Positions 16,160 to 24,244 of a stretch of DNA of 64,000 bases are shown here, piece after piece. The position numbers were made by a program, and so were the translations under genes. Under the pieces are notes generated by a model. It had not been told where the DNA came from, did no database searches, and worked only from the letters and a program-made list of their open reading frames with translations. Position 1 is the first letter of the stretch; each line of letters begins with the position of its first letter. The stretch is from Bog-473 sp963704355 (GTDB taxonomy: Bacteria > Actinomycetota > Acidimicrobiia > Acidimicrobiales > RAAP-2). The stretch spans positions 3,968,001 through 4,032,000 of the forward strand of contig OY969891.1 in NCBI GenBank assembly GCA_963704355.1, given 5' to 3'.

Positions 16160-17248
16160 ATGACCACCAGCCCGACCGTCAACGAGGATCTCGGCTTCGA
16201 GCCGAGGTGGGGCGTCGAGTCACCGTCCACAACGGTCTTCGACTTCGACTACACCGGCGGGCGCGACCAGCTCCTGCGGCTCTACGAAAAGGGCGCGCGG
16301 CGCCAGTGGATCGGGAGCGACCGCCTCGACTGGAGCCTCGAGGTCGACCCCGACAACCCGGTCGGAATGCCCGACGAGATGAACCCGCTCTTCGGCACCG
16401 AGTGGTGGGAGAAGTGGGACGAAAAGCAGAAGGGCGAGCTACGCCGCCACGTCGAGGCCTGGCGGTTCAGCCAATTCATGCACGGGGAGCAGGGCGCGTT
16501 GATCTGCACGGCCAAGATCGTGCAGACAGTCCCCGATGTCGACTCGAAGTTCTACGCCGCCACCCAGGTGATAGACGAGGCGCGCCACGTCGAGGTGTAC
16601 AGCCGGTACCTGCACGAGAAGCTCGGTCTCGTGTACCCGCTCAACAAGGATCTCAAGGCACTGCTCGACGACGTCATCTCGGACAGTCGCTGGGACATGA
16701 CGTACCTCGGCATGCAGGTGCTGATCGAGGGCCTCGCCCTGGCGGCCTTCGGGATCATCCGCAACAGCGCGACCGAGCCGCTGGCGAAGGCGTTGAACGC
16801 GTACGTCATGCAGGACGAGGCGCGCCACGTGATGTTCGGCCGACTGGCCCTCCGCGACTACTACCCCCAGCTCACTCAGGCCGAGCGTGACGAGCGCGAG
16901 ACGTTCTGCGTCGAGGCGTGCTACCTCATGCGCGACCGCTTCTTGGGGCAGGAGGTCTTCGAGCGCCTTGGCCTGCCTCAGGAGCTCACCGCTTATGTCG
17001 AGGAGAGCGAGACGTGGCGGATGTTCCGCAACTTCTTGTTCATGCGGATCGTGCCCATTTTGCGCGACATCGGCCTGTGGGGACCCATCCTGCGCAAGGG
17101 CTTCGAGGAGATGGGTGTGATCGGCTTCGCCGAAACCGACATCGACGCCGAAATGGCCGACGACGAGCGGGCGGCCGAGGAGAACGATGCCGCCCGCGAC
17201 GCCCGACTCGCCCACGTGCAACAGGTGGCGGAGCAGGCCGAAGTCTGA
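16160..17248 (+). CDS. Ferritin-like diiron protein
   Basis: A 362-aa helical protein with two carboxylate-histidine motifs of the ferritin-like diiron fold: E in FMHGEQGALI with DEARHVEVYSRYL, and E in VLIEGLALAAFG with DEARHVMFGRLAL. These give the E...ExxH...E...ExxH set for two irons that activate oxygen. Related proteins are annotated as ferritin-like or diiron oxygenases in actinobacteria; the substrate is unknown. ATG 16160 follows AAGGGGGG. A triple 10-bp repeat lies upstream. Confidence 0.87.
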   Translation: MTTSPTVNEDLGFEPRWGVESPSTTVFDFDYTGGRDQLLRLYEKGARRQWIGSDRLDWSLEVDPDNPVGMPDEMNPLFGTEWWEKWDEKQKGELRRHVEAWRFSQFMHGEQGALICTAKIVQTVPDVDSKFYAATQVIDEARHVEVYSRYLHEKLGLVYPLNKDLKALLDDVISDSRWDMTYLGMQVLIEGLALAAFGIIRNSATEPLAKALNAYVMQDEARHVMFGRLALRDYYPQLTQAERDERETFCVEACYLMRDRFLGQEVFERLGLPQELTAYVEESETWRMFRNFLFMRIVPILRDIGLWGPILRKGFEEMGVIGFAETDIDAEMADDERAAEENDAARDARLAHVQQVAEQAEV

Positions 17249-17300
17249 CCGGCCGAGGTTTGTTCAGGCGGGGTAGGGGCAACCGCCCGGTCCGGCCCGC

Positions 17301-17693
17301 TCAGCGTCCCTCGAGACCCGCCTGGATCTGCTGCGTGGGCTCGTTGGTGTCGAGGTAGTCGCGCCAGGACGTCACCTTGCCCGCACGGTCCACCTCAATC
17401 ACCGTGGCGCCCTGCATGGTGATCGGAATGCCCGGCTCGCCGCCGGCGCTGAAGGTGCCCGTGCCCGTCCACTCGAAAACGGCCCAGTCGTCGCCGCCAC
17501 GGATCGTGTCCACCCGCTGGGACCAGTCCGGGAAGATGGCGTCGGTGTCACGCGCCACCTTGCGCACGTCGCTGGTCCATGGCGTCACCGGGTCGCAGAA
17601 CAGCCCGCCCTCCGCGAAGAGCGCGGCGAACTGCTCGGGCCCGTCGACGGACTCGAAGGTTCGTGCCCACTGGTCCCAATCCATCGCGTCCAT
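17301..17693 (-). CDS. SnoaL-like / NTF2-fold protein
   Basis: A 130-aa single-domain protein of the alpha+beta cone fold (WARTFESVDGPEQFAALFAEGGLFCDPVTPWTSD ... VFEWTGTGTFSAGG ... EVDRAGKVTSWRDYLDT). Family members are isomerases, hydrolases or small binding proteins; no catalytic set is evident. The start ATG 17693 has AGGGA 4 nt before it; ATG 17684 is the alternative. It follows the YbjQ operon on the same strand by 17 bp and may be its last gene. Confidence 0.85.
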   Translation of the reverse strand: MDAMDWDQWARTFESVDGPEQFAALFAEGGLFCDPVTPWTSDVRKVARDTDAIFPDWSQRVDTIRGGDDWAVFEWTGTGTFSAGGEPGIPITMQGATVIEVDRAGKVTSWRDYLDTNEPTQQIQAGLEGR

Positions 17694-17710
17694 GGAATCC
17701 CTGGCGGCGC

Positions 17711-18577
17711 TCAGCGCCCTTTGCCCCGCAGGCTCTCCGCCTCGAAGGTCACGACTGCATCGTCGAGCGGAAGCACCACTTCGGGCTGCACGAACTGGTG
17801 CTCCTTGGCCACCAGGGTCACGGCCGTGCCCCACGCGGTGAAGCCCACCGCGTGTTTCGCGAAGCTCATCGGCCCTTCCGTGACCTTCACCTCGACGACG
17901 CCCTGTCCGGCGACCGCCAGCGCGGAGCGCTGCATCTTCTCCATCGCCGACTCCCGCGCCGAATACATCGCCTCGGTGTAATTGGTCAGCTCGACGTTCT
18001 GCGTCGACTGCTTCATGGCCGCCCCCGCCGTCCGGCGCGGCGCATAGACGAAGCTCGCGCCGAAGGCCAGGCCGACGGGCATCCACCCGGCGCGCAGCAA
18101 CAAGGTGAAGTCCCGAGCCGACAGGTCGGACACGAACGGCACGGCCTGGGCCGCATCCCGTCCGCGCGCGTCCTTGCCGTCCATGGGTCGCACCGCCGTC
18201 CCCACCAGCTCCACGTCGATGTGGTGGCTGCGCACCTCCACCCCGACGCGGACGCCGACCACGCCGTGCCCGTGCACCTTGCTGCACTCGGCGCGCAGGG
18301 CCCGCGAGGCCTGGTCGACGGCGGCGTCGTGCGCGTCAGAGGCCATCGAGATCGCCCCGCGGCCCCAGGTCCACACCCCGGCCGGCACCGAGACCACCGC
18401 CACCCCGCAGACGAGGTCGAGCGGCTCCCATCCCGCCGAATGCAGGAGCAGCGCCTCGTCGACCGAAAGGTCCGACGTGATACCGCGTGCCTGCGAGGGG
18501 GGCGCAGCGACCGCCAGGGACGCCGCGCCGCGACGCATCTCCTCCCGCAGGTCCAGTGCCGCTGCGCCGGTGCTCAT
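17711..18577 (-). CDS. Double YbjQ-domain protein (third of three)
   Basis: A 288-aa protein made of two YbjQ-like (heavy-metal-binding domain family) modules. Each starts with a SDLS-x-DF/EA motif: ITSDLSVDEALLLHSAGWEPLDLVCG and FVSDLSARDFTLLLRAGWMPVGLAFG. Each then has the long helix (SRALRAECSKVHGHGVVGVRVGV; ESAMEKMQRSALAVAGQGVVEVKV). YbjQ proteins form pentameric rings; the metal role is a family name, not shown here. The start ATG overlaps the stop of the upstream paralogue (ATGA). Confidence 0.85.
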   Translation of the reverse strand: MSTGAAALDLREEMRRGAASLAVAAPPSQARGITSDLSVDEALLLHSAGWEPLDLVCGVAVVSVPAGVWTWGRGAISMASDAHDAAVDQASRALRAECSKVHGHGVVGVRVGVEVRSHHIDVELVGTAVRPMDGKDARGRDAAQAVPFVSDLSARDFTLLLRAGWMPVGLAFGASFVYAPRRTAGAAMKQSTQNVELTNYTEAMYSARESAMEKMQRSALAVAGQGVVEVKVTEGPMSFAKHAVGFTAWGTAVTLVAKEHQFVQPEVVLPLDDAVVTFEAESLRGKGR

Positions 18578-19530
18578 CCGAGCCGCACCGTCGGCCGCGG
18601 CGCGGGCACCGGGTCGTAGTCCTTGAAGCGCCGCACCCGGTTGCCCCGCAACGTGGTGTCGATGACCTCGTCGCCCTGGGACAGCTCGCGGCCGACGACG
18701 TCGATCCGCGCCCCGTGCAGCTCGTCGCCCGCCAGCTGTTGGCGGACGTGCGCCCGCGCCAGCTGACGCGACGCCATGTGCGCTTTGCTCACCTGGTCCA
18801 CCAGTTGCGGTCCGCCCGGTCCGCCCCAGCCCATCTGGCCCTCCATGAGGTACTCGGTCATGCAGTAGGCCCAGACCCGCACCGACGCCAGCGCGGCGAC
18901 CACCGCCACCGGCATGAAGCCCGCCTCGATCGACTTGGTGAGCCGCTGCCCCGCCAGATAGGTGCTCCAGGGCACCCCGCCCGCCGGTGGTTGGCCGCCC
19001 TCGACCGTGACGGCGGTGCCGAGGAAGTGGAACTCGGTCGTGCCCGTGTCGGCGACGCTGGCCACCCGGTCCACCACGCCGATGACACCGTGGGCGCCGT
19101 GGTCGGTGGCCTCCTCGATCATGCGGGCGTAGGAGGCGCCGTAGCCCTGGGCCCAGGCGGCTTCGACCCACGGCTGCTCGAGATTCTGCCCCCACGTGCG
19201 GTGCTCGGCCGAGACGTAGCCGTGGGGGCAGCGGTAGGTCTCCGAGTAGGCGCCCGGGCTCTGCTGACCCATGGCGTAGGGCGAGAGTCCGCGCCCGTAG
19301 CCCGAGCCCGGCCCGTACCAGCCCCACTGCATGACACAGAAGCCCTGGACGAGCGCCACCGGCTCGAGTCCGAGCTGCAAGCACGCCGCGAAGTCGGGCA
19401 CGGTGAGGCCTGAGGAGAACGCACTTGACTCGAGCCGACGGACCGCGGCTTCGGGGAGGTCGCCCCCGCCCCCGCCGCCTGATGTCCCGGCGACGCCGGC
19501 CGCGCTGCCCGGTTCTGCGGCGTCGGTCAT
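18574..19530 (-). CDS. Divergent YbjQ-like protein with Gly-rich start (second of three)
   Basis: A 318-aa protein. After a Gly-rich linker the first module keeps the pattern (SSGLTVPDFAACLQLGLEPVALVQGFCVMQWG), but a Gly/Tyr/Ser-rich insertion follows (GPGSGYGRGLSPYAMGQQSP) with CPHGYVSAEH. A long helix leads to HGAHGVIGVVDRV, then a second module opens SIEAGFMPVAVVAALASVRVWAYC. The C-terminal 70 residues end in RRFKDYDPVPAPRPTVRLG. It is the most diverged of the three and its second module has lost the SDLS motif. Start ATG 19530 and stop both overlap neighbours. Confidence 0.8.
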   Translation of the reverse strand: MTDAAEPGSAAGVAGTSGGGGGGDLPEAAVRRLESSAFSSGLTVPDFAACLQLGLEPVALVQGFCVMQWGWYGPGSGYGRGLSPYAMGQQSPGAYSETYRCPHGYVSAEHRTWGQNLEQPWVEAAWAQGYGASYARMIEEATDHGAHGVIGVVDRVASVADTGTTEFHFLGTAVTVEGGQPPAGGVPWSTYLAGQRLTKSIEAGFMPVAVVAALASVRVWAYCMTEYLMEGQMGWGGPGGPQLVDQVSKAHMASRQLARAHVRQQLAGDELHGARIDVVGRELSQGDEVIDTTLRGNRVRRFKDYDPVPAPRPTVRLG

Positions 19531-20351
19531 CAGTTGTCGAGCGAGATGATCGTCGTCGGCTTCGGCAAGGTGACGTCGCCGGTCGTCTTGGTCACCGCGG
19601 TGCCCAGCGCCAAGAACTCGATGGTATGCGAGCCCCACTGGTGCGACTTCTCCTCGAGCCGCACGCCCACGATGCCGCTCGCGTTGAGCTGGCTCGCCTC
19701 GTCCTGCATGCGCGTCATGGCGAGCTCCCGCGCCTCGTAGAGCGCCTGGGTGAAGTTGGGTAGCTCGACGTTCTGGCCCATGGAGCCGATCGCCTGTGTC
19801 AGCTTGCGGTGTGCGATGTGGAACACGCAGGTGCCCATGACGAGGCCCTGGGGCACGTGCCCGGTCTGCATCAGGGTCCAGAAGTCCTGACCCGACAGGT
19901 CCGAGGTGAACGGCTTGCCCAGAGCGTTGCGGTACGACTTGCCGTCCTCCGCCTTCACCGCGGTGCCGAAGGCGATGAACTCCGCCGAGTCGTTGCCCCA
20001 CTCGTAGTAGTTGACGTCGAGCCGCACGCCGACCACGCCGTCGGCGCCGAGTTCCTGGGCCTCCTCGTCCATGCGGTTCATGGCCAGCTCGCGGGCCGTG
20101 TACATGGCCTCGGTCAGCTTGGACAGCTCCTGACTCTCGCCCCACTTCCGCGTCTGAATACCGATGTGGTAGATCGACGACCCCATCACGAACCCCAGCG
20201 GGTGGAACCCGGCCTCCTTCACGAGCAAGAACTCGTTCACCGACAGATCCGAGGTGAAGAGGCCGTGCTCCAGTTCCTCGAGGCGGTGGGCCGCGTCCTT
20301 CGGGAGGTCGAGCGGCGCGCTCGCTGCGACGTCGGGCGTCTGGTCGGTCAC
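19530..20351 (-). CDS. Double YbjQ-domain protein (first of three)
   Basis: A 273-aa protein with two clear modules: FTSDLSVNEFLLVKEAGFHPLGFVMG and FTSDLSGQDFWTLMQTGHVPQGLVMG. Each is followed by a helix of the AMYTARELAMNRMDEEAQ type and a strand GVVGVRLDV or GIVGVRLEE. It is the most regular member of the set and gives the consensus for the others. Its stop shares one base with the start codon of the next gene, and its own start overlaps the upstream stop (ATGA). Confidence 0.88.
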   Translation of the reverse strand: MTDQTPDVAASAPLDLPKDAAHRLEELEHGLFTSDLSVNEFLLVKEAGFHPLGFVMGSSIYHIGIQTRKWGESQELSKLTEAMYTARELAMNRMDEEAQELGADGVVGVRLDVNYYEWGNDSAEFIAFGTAVKAEDGKSYRNALGKPFTSDLSGQDFWTLMQTGHVPQGLVMGTCVFHIAHRKLTQAIGSMGQNVELPNFTQALYEARELAMTRMQDEASQLNASGIVGVRLEEKSHQWGSHTIEFLALGTAVTKTTGDVTLPKPTTIISLDN

Positions 20352-20818
20352 GATGATCCTCCGATCACGATGTTCTCAAGGGCGGCGCGCGTCTGTTCGC
20401 TGTGCGCGGCCTCCGACTGCAGTGTGGAGAGGAGCTGGGTCAACCAGGCGTCCATGCCCACCTGCTCGCTGCGGATGCGAATGCCGCCCGAGGAATGGCC
20501 GATGCTACACCGCACCGCAGCGCCCTCGACGACCGCCTCGAGGCTGTCGTTGCCGAGCGTGACGCGGACCGACTTGATGTCGTCGGACTTGCGGAACCGA
20601 CCCCCGGCCCGCTCGACGGTGATGCGATCGCCGAGCACATCGGAGAGCTGCGACACCAACAGCTTCAGCATGATGCGCAGGTCCGTGCTGTTGGACGCGA
20701 GCTGGGCGACCGCCATGCTCAGGTCGAAGGCCGCGCCTCCTCCCGCCGGGTCGGAGCCGGTCAGGGCTCCCGCGTCATCGCCTGGCGAGCCGGTTGGCTC
20801 CATCGACATTGGGCGCAT
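20348..20818 (-). CDS. Hypothetical protein leading the YbjQ operon
   Basis: A 156-aa soluble protein with no signal or membrane part. After a polar Gly/Ala start it has a helical segment (MAVAQLASNSTDLRIMLKLLVSQLSDVLGDRI), a beta-rich middle (VRVTLGNDSLEAVVEGAAVRCSIGHSSGGIRIRSEQVGMDAW) and a C-terminal helix (LTQLLSTLQSEAAHSEQTRAAL). The family is not recognised. The 4-nt overlap with the first YbjQ gene says it is made with it and may be a partner. Confidence 0.75.
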   Translation of the reverse strand: MRPMSMEPTGSPGDDAGALTGSDPAGGGAAFDLSMAVAQLASNSTDLRIMLKLLVSQLSDVLGDRITVERAGGRFRKSDDIKSVRVTLGNDSLEAVVEGAAVRCSIGHSSGGIRIRSEQVGMDAWLTQLLSTLQSEAAHSEQTRAALENIVIGGSS

Positions 20819-20862
20819 CGTACCGTCCGCCGTGTGGGGTGGGCCGGACGGCGGGCCGCTCC

Positions 20863-21318
20863 TCAGCTCGGCGCGGGCTCGCAGATCACGACCGGGATGT
20901 CCCGGTGCGCCCGCTTTTGGTAGCCGTCATAGCCCTTGTAGGCGGCCACGATCTCGGGCCAGAGCGCCGCCTTCTCTTCCGGCGACGCCGTGCGGGCGCG
21001 CATCTTGCGCGTGCTGCCGTCGATGGTCACCTCGACGTCGGGATTGGCCGTGAGGTTGCGGTACCACTGCGGGTCGCGGTCGTCACCGCCCTTGGACGCG
21101 ACGAGCACCACCCGGTGCTCGTCGTGGACGGGCGAGGTCAGCATGGTCAGGCGCGGCTGGCCCGTCTTGCGCCCGGTGGTGCGCAGCTCCACCGGAGCCA
21201 TGCCGAAGAGCTTGCCGGGGAACCGCCCCCCGGTCACGAAGAGAGCGGCACGATGCGTCGCGTTCATGAGCTTGAACCCTGCGTCCACCAGGGGCTTGCG
21301 CTGCTCCGCCATGGCCAT
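20863..21318 (-). CDS. Ddn-like nitroreductase/quinone reductase family (F420-dependent)
   Basis: A 151-aa split-barrel protein of the deazaflavin-dependent nitroreductase family: PVELRTTGRKTGQPRLTML, then VVLVASKGGDDRDPQWYRNLTANPDVEVTIDG and the end PEIVAAYKGYDGYQKRAHRDIPVVI. The GG(x)4PxWYxNL segment is the F420-binding signature. It reduces quinones or nitro compounds with reduced F420. Start ATG 21318 or ATG 21312. It stands alone, divergent from the orphan gene at 21488. Confidence 0.93.
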   Translation of the reverse strand: MAMAEQRKPLVDAGFKLMNATHRAALFVTGGRFPGKLFGMAPVELRTTGRKTGQPRLTMLTSPVHDEHRVVLVASKGGDDRDPQWYRNLTANPDVEVTIDGSTRKMRARTASPEEKAALWPEIVAAYKGYDGYQKRAHRDIPVVICEPAPS

Positions 21319-21383
21319 CCCTTCGTCGTTCCAGCCTCGGTGCCCGGCCGCCGGCGGGGTGCGCCGGGTGCCAGGAACTTAGC

Positions 21384-21407
21384 GGGAGGGGGGCAGGCCC
21401 CCCTCCC
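21384..21407. other. Perfect 10-bp GC hairpin in the divergent intergenic gap
   Basis: GGGAGGGGGG (21384-21393) pairs fully with CCCCCCTCCC (21398-21407) around CAGG. It lies between two divergent genes where a terminator is not expected, 81 bp before the orphan gene. It may mark the edge of the mobile unit or block readthrough into it. Confidence 0.45.
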
Positions 21408-21487
21408 GGCCTCCTCCCGGCGCGACCTGGTGCACGTTGAGATTGTCGGGCCGGCAAAGCCGTCCCTCGGGCGGCCACGATGTGTCG

Positions 21488-23116
21488 ATGACCAGTGTGG
21501 TGAATATCAATGACGTGCTCGACGGCCATGTAGGTCTCGACCTCGCCTGTATCGATCGGCTCTTCTTGAACGCCTACGTTCCCAACCTCCAGGTGAGCGG
21601 ACAGGTGGTGACCTTCTTGACCGCGCACCTGGGCTTTCCGATCCCCTCACCCGCACTGCTCCAAAGGATTGGGAATCGCTTCCGCCGTGACGTGAAGGCC
21701 TTCGCCGCCGAGCATGACATCCCAATCCTCTCGCTCAAGAAGCCTGACCGGACCCGGTGGGACGACCGCAAGCTCGACCACGTCGGGCCCTACCTCGAGG
21801 CGGCCGAGGCCCAAGGGCGCTTCGGGATCGTCGCCATCGTGGCGGCCCAGGAGTTCGCCTGGGTCTTTAGCGCCAAGAACCGCTCGTCCACTCCCGACAT
21901 GGTCAGTTTCGACTTCGTCAAGGAGGAGCGACGGGTCGGGATGTACTACTTCTACGTGCTCGACCCCGAGTTCGGGCCCGGCTTCATCAAGGTCTGCACC
22001 TACTTTCCCTATCCCTCGCGCGTGTGGGTCAATGGCCACGAATGGGCCAAGCGCCAGGCCGCCCGAGCGGGCATCGACTTCACCGAGCTGGCCAACGGTT
22101 TCGCCTCTTGTGCTGATCCCGCCCGTCTTCAGGCCATCTGCGACCGCTTCGGCCCCGCCGACGTCCAGGGCTTCTTCGACCGCTGGACCGAGGTGATCCC
22201 AACCCCCTTCACCGAGGCCGACCGAGAAGCTGGTTACTTCTGGGAGCTCTCCATGCGCCAGGTCGAGGTCTCGCGCACCTTGGTCTTCGACGATCCGCGC
22301 CGGGCCCGTGGCTTCTTCGAGTCCTTGGTCCAAGACAACATCGGGGTCGGTCGTCCCGAGCAGGTCGCCGCCGTCTTCGACGCCCAGATCCGCACCCGCG
22401 GCTCGCGCCCCACCAAAGGACCCTTCCGCACCCGGGTGTTCTCCCCCGGCACCGAGGTGAGGGTCGACTTCTCCTTCAAGCACAGCCGGGTCAAGCAATA
22501 TCTCAAGGAAGGGAGGGCCTTGCGTATCGAGACCGTCATCAACAAGCCCAAAGACATCGGGATCCTGGCCCGGCTCGAGCACCTGCCCGAGCTGGTCGAG
22601 CGGGCCCGCGCGGTCAACGACCGTCTGCTTATCATCGAACGTGCCGGCCAGGGTTGTGCCATCGGCTCTGCGCTCTTCGAGCGCATCCACCAGCCCTACG
22701 TACGGGAGGGCCAACGAACCGGGGCCTTGCGCTTCGGGGATCAACGCGCCATGGCCCTGGCCGGTGCACTCTGCCTCGTCGTCCACGCCGTCACCGGCTT
22801 CACCAACAAGAGCCTTCGCGGGCGTGTTGCCGGACTCCTCGGCTGTGACTACAGCTCTTCGCAGATGAGTTATGACCTGCGCCGTCTTCGTCTCCACGGC
22901 CTGATCGAGCGAGTAGCGGGAACGAACACCTACACCCTCACGCCCGAGGGCATTCGCGTCGCCGTCTTCTACACGAAGGTCCGAGCGCGTCTCCTCGGCC
23001 CGCTCCTCGAGGCCGACCAACCCCCGGCCCCAATCGAGCTCCGCCAGGCTCTCGGGACTATCGAGCACCTCCTGCGCGACTACCTCACCAACGCTCGACT
23101 CGGGATCGCAGCCTGA
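21488..23116 (+). CDS. Orphan 542-aa protein, probable mobile-element protein
   Basis: No Pfam-type domain is obvious. The protein opens MTSVVNINDVLDGHVGLDL, has a middle rich in aromatic residues (RVGMYYFYVLDPEFGPGFIKVCTYFPYP, VWVNGHEWAKRQAARAG), a basic central part (KHSRVKQYLKEGRALRIETVINKP) and a C-terminal winged-helix-like part (GFTNKSLRGRVAGLL...SQMSYDLRRLRLHGLIERV...YTLTPEGIRVAVFYTKV). From memory, closely similar proteins of this length occur in many copies in unrelated bacteria with no assigned role; I could not check this. ATG 21488 fits the conserved start. A dispersed palindromic repeat lies 91 bp after the stop. Confidence 0.8.
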   Translation: MTSVVNINDVLDGHVGLDLACIDRLFLNAYVPNLQVSGQVVTFLTAHLGFPIPSPALLQRIGNRFRRDVKAFAAEHDIPILSLKKPDRTRWDDRKLDHVGPYLEAAEAQGRFGIVAIVAAQEFAWVFSAKNRSSTPDMVSFDFVKEERRVGMYYFYVLDPEFGPGFIKVCTYFPYPSRVWVNGHEWAKRQAARAGIDFTELANGFASCADPARLQAICDRFGPADVQGFFDRWTEVIPTPFTEADREAGYFWELSMRQVEVSRTLVFDDPRRARGFFESLVQDNIGVGRPEQVAAVFDAQIRTRGSRPTKGPFRTRVFSPGTEVRVDFSFKHSRVKQYLKEGRALRIETVINKPKDIGILARLEHLPELVERARAVNDRLLIIERAGQGCAIGSALFERIHQPYVREGQRTGALRFGDQRAMALAGALCLVVHAVTGFTNKSLRGRVAGLLGCDYSSSQMSYDLRRLRLHGLIERVAGTNTYTLTPEGIRVAVFYTKVRARLLGPLLEADQPPAPIELRQALGTIEHLLRDYLTNARLGIAA

Positions 23117-23190
23117 AACTTGTCACAAGATCCAGAGACCGGCAGACCAAGAAGATCTAGTGGGCCGCCACGCCGGACACAGGCCCGTCC

Positions 23191-23247
23191 GAACGAGAGC
23201 CGGCTGTGTCTCTGAAAACTATGCACAGATTGGTTTACGGTTTCCAC
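23191..23247. repeat. Dispersed palindromic element, copy 2
   Basis: Begins GAACGAGAGC (23191), then TGTCTCTGAAAACTATGCAC from 23207 and GGTTTACGGTTTCCACA from 23232. The first 20 bases of the palindrome are identical to the copies at 61106, 61217 and 61328, and AACGAGAGC also precedes those at 61217 and 61328. It lies directly downstream of the orphan gene, 80 bp before the end of the 23327 gene. The 23117-23190 stretch holds nothing else I can support except GAAGATCTAG at 23151. Confidence 0.8.
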
Positions 23248-23326
23248 ATCGGGCCGGTTGAATCCGCCGATGGCGCTTGAAATCGCCATCGCCGGAGGGG
23301 GAGGGAACGCGACGAGAAGCCGTTCC

Positions 23327-24082
23327 TCAGTACCCGTACCCTCCCCCGCCCATCGTGGTCGTGGTGGTCGGCGGCTGGGTGGTCGTCGTGGACGCGGGCG
23401 GCGCCGTGGGCGGCGTCGTGGTCGGCGGCGCCGTCACGGGAGTGCTCGGTCCGGGCGCGGGTGCCGCCGGGGTCGACGTGGCGGGCGGCGCCTGCGTGGT
23501 CGGCGCCGCGGGGCGGGTGGTCGGGGTCGCCGGGGAGGTGGCGGGGGCCGGATTGACCGGGATCCGGCTCTTCAACACCGCGAACCACGACCCCGCGATC
23601 CCCTGGCCCTTGGCCTGCCCCTTCTTGCTGTCGGCCTCGAAGCGGTACAGCGCGACGTTATGGAAGGCGACCTGCCAGTGGCCCCCGCTCACCTTTATGA
23701 CCGAGAGTCCCTTCACGCCCTTCGGCCCCTTGACGTGGTCGCCTTTGGCGGCAAGGAACGGGGGCCAGATCTTGGCGCAGCCGCCCGTGCAGGTGGCCTT
23801 GCCCGCCGGGTCCTTGTCGAAGTGGTACAGCGTCAGCCCGGTGCCGGTCGTGAGCACCGTCCCCACGTGGGCCACCTTGGCCGTCGACAGGTGGATGGTC
23901 TGGGCATGCGAGCGCGTCCCGCTCGCACCCGCCGGCGCGGCCGACCCCACCGTGAGGACGCCGGCCGAGAAGGCAGCACCGACCAGCGCACCGGCCGCCA
24001 CCACGCCCCGGGCCCGTCGGGCTCCGATCGACCCGTCTCCTGTGCCGCGTCCCTGCTTGCGCACCGTCCGTGTGTTCGCCAT
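23327..24082 (-). CDS. Secreted protein with lipoprotein-repeat domain and Thr/Pro tail
   Basis: A 251-aa exported protein: a basic start, hydrophobic signal (ARGVVAAGALVGAAFSAGVL) and APAGASG cleavage area. The domain (70-175) carries the LYHFDKDPAGKATCTGGCAKIWPP motif and HNVALYRFEADSKKGQAKGQGIAGSWF of the secreted COG4315/lipoprotein_15 repeat family. The last 75 residues are a Thr/Pro/Ala linker that ends GGGGYGY, as in wall-spanning proteins. No enzymatic role is known; it is often stress-linked (family knowledge, vague). Confidence 0.85.
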   Translation of the reverse strand: MANTRTVRKQGRGTGDGSIGARRARGVVAAGALVGAAFSAGVLTVGSAAPAGASGTRSHAQTIHLSTAKVAHVGTVLTTGTGLTLYHFDKDPAGKATCTGGCAKIWPPFLAAKGDHVKGPKGVKGLSVIKVSGGHWQVAFHNVALYRFEADSKKGQAKGQGIAGSWFAVLKSRIPVNPAPATSPATPTTRPAAPTTQAPPATSTPAAPAPGPSTPVTAPPTTTPPTAPPASTTTTQPPTTTTTMGGGGYGY

Positions 24083-24244
24083 GCCGGGCCGTCCTTTCGT
24101 GACTGCTCGTCACTTCCTCGCGTCATTCGCTCGCCGGTCATACGGGACGGGAGCGCGGCCGGATTGCGGCCTATCCTGGGCGCCGGCGCGGCCAGGGCGG
24201 CACGGGAGAGCCACCACAGCGGCGGCGCCAGGGAGGGCAGGCGC

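Noticed and set aside
18574..20145. One long frame covering two YbjQ-region genes
   Set aside because: It is the reading frame of 18574-19530 extended upstream over the first YbjQ gene in a shifted frame; codons before MTDAAEP do not give a conserved protein.
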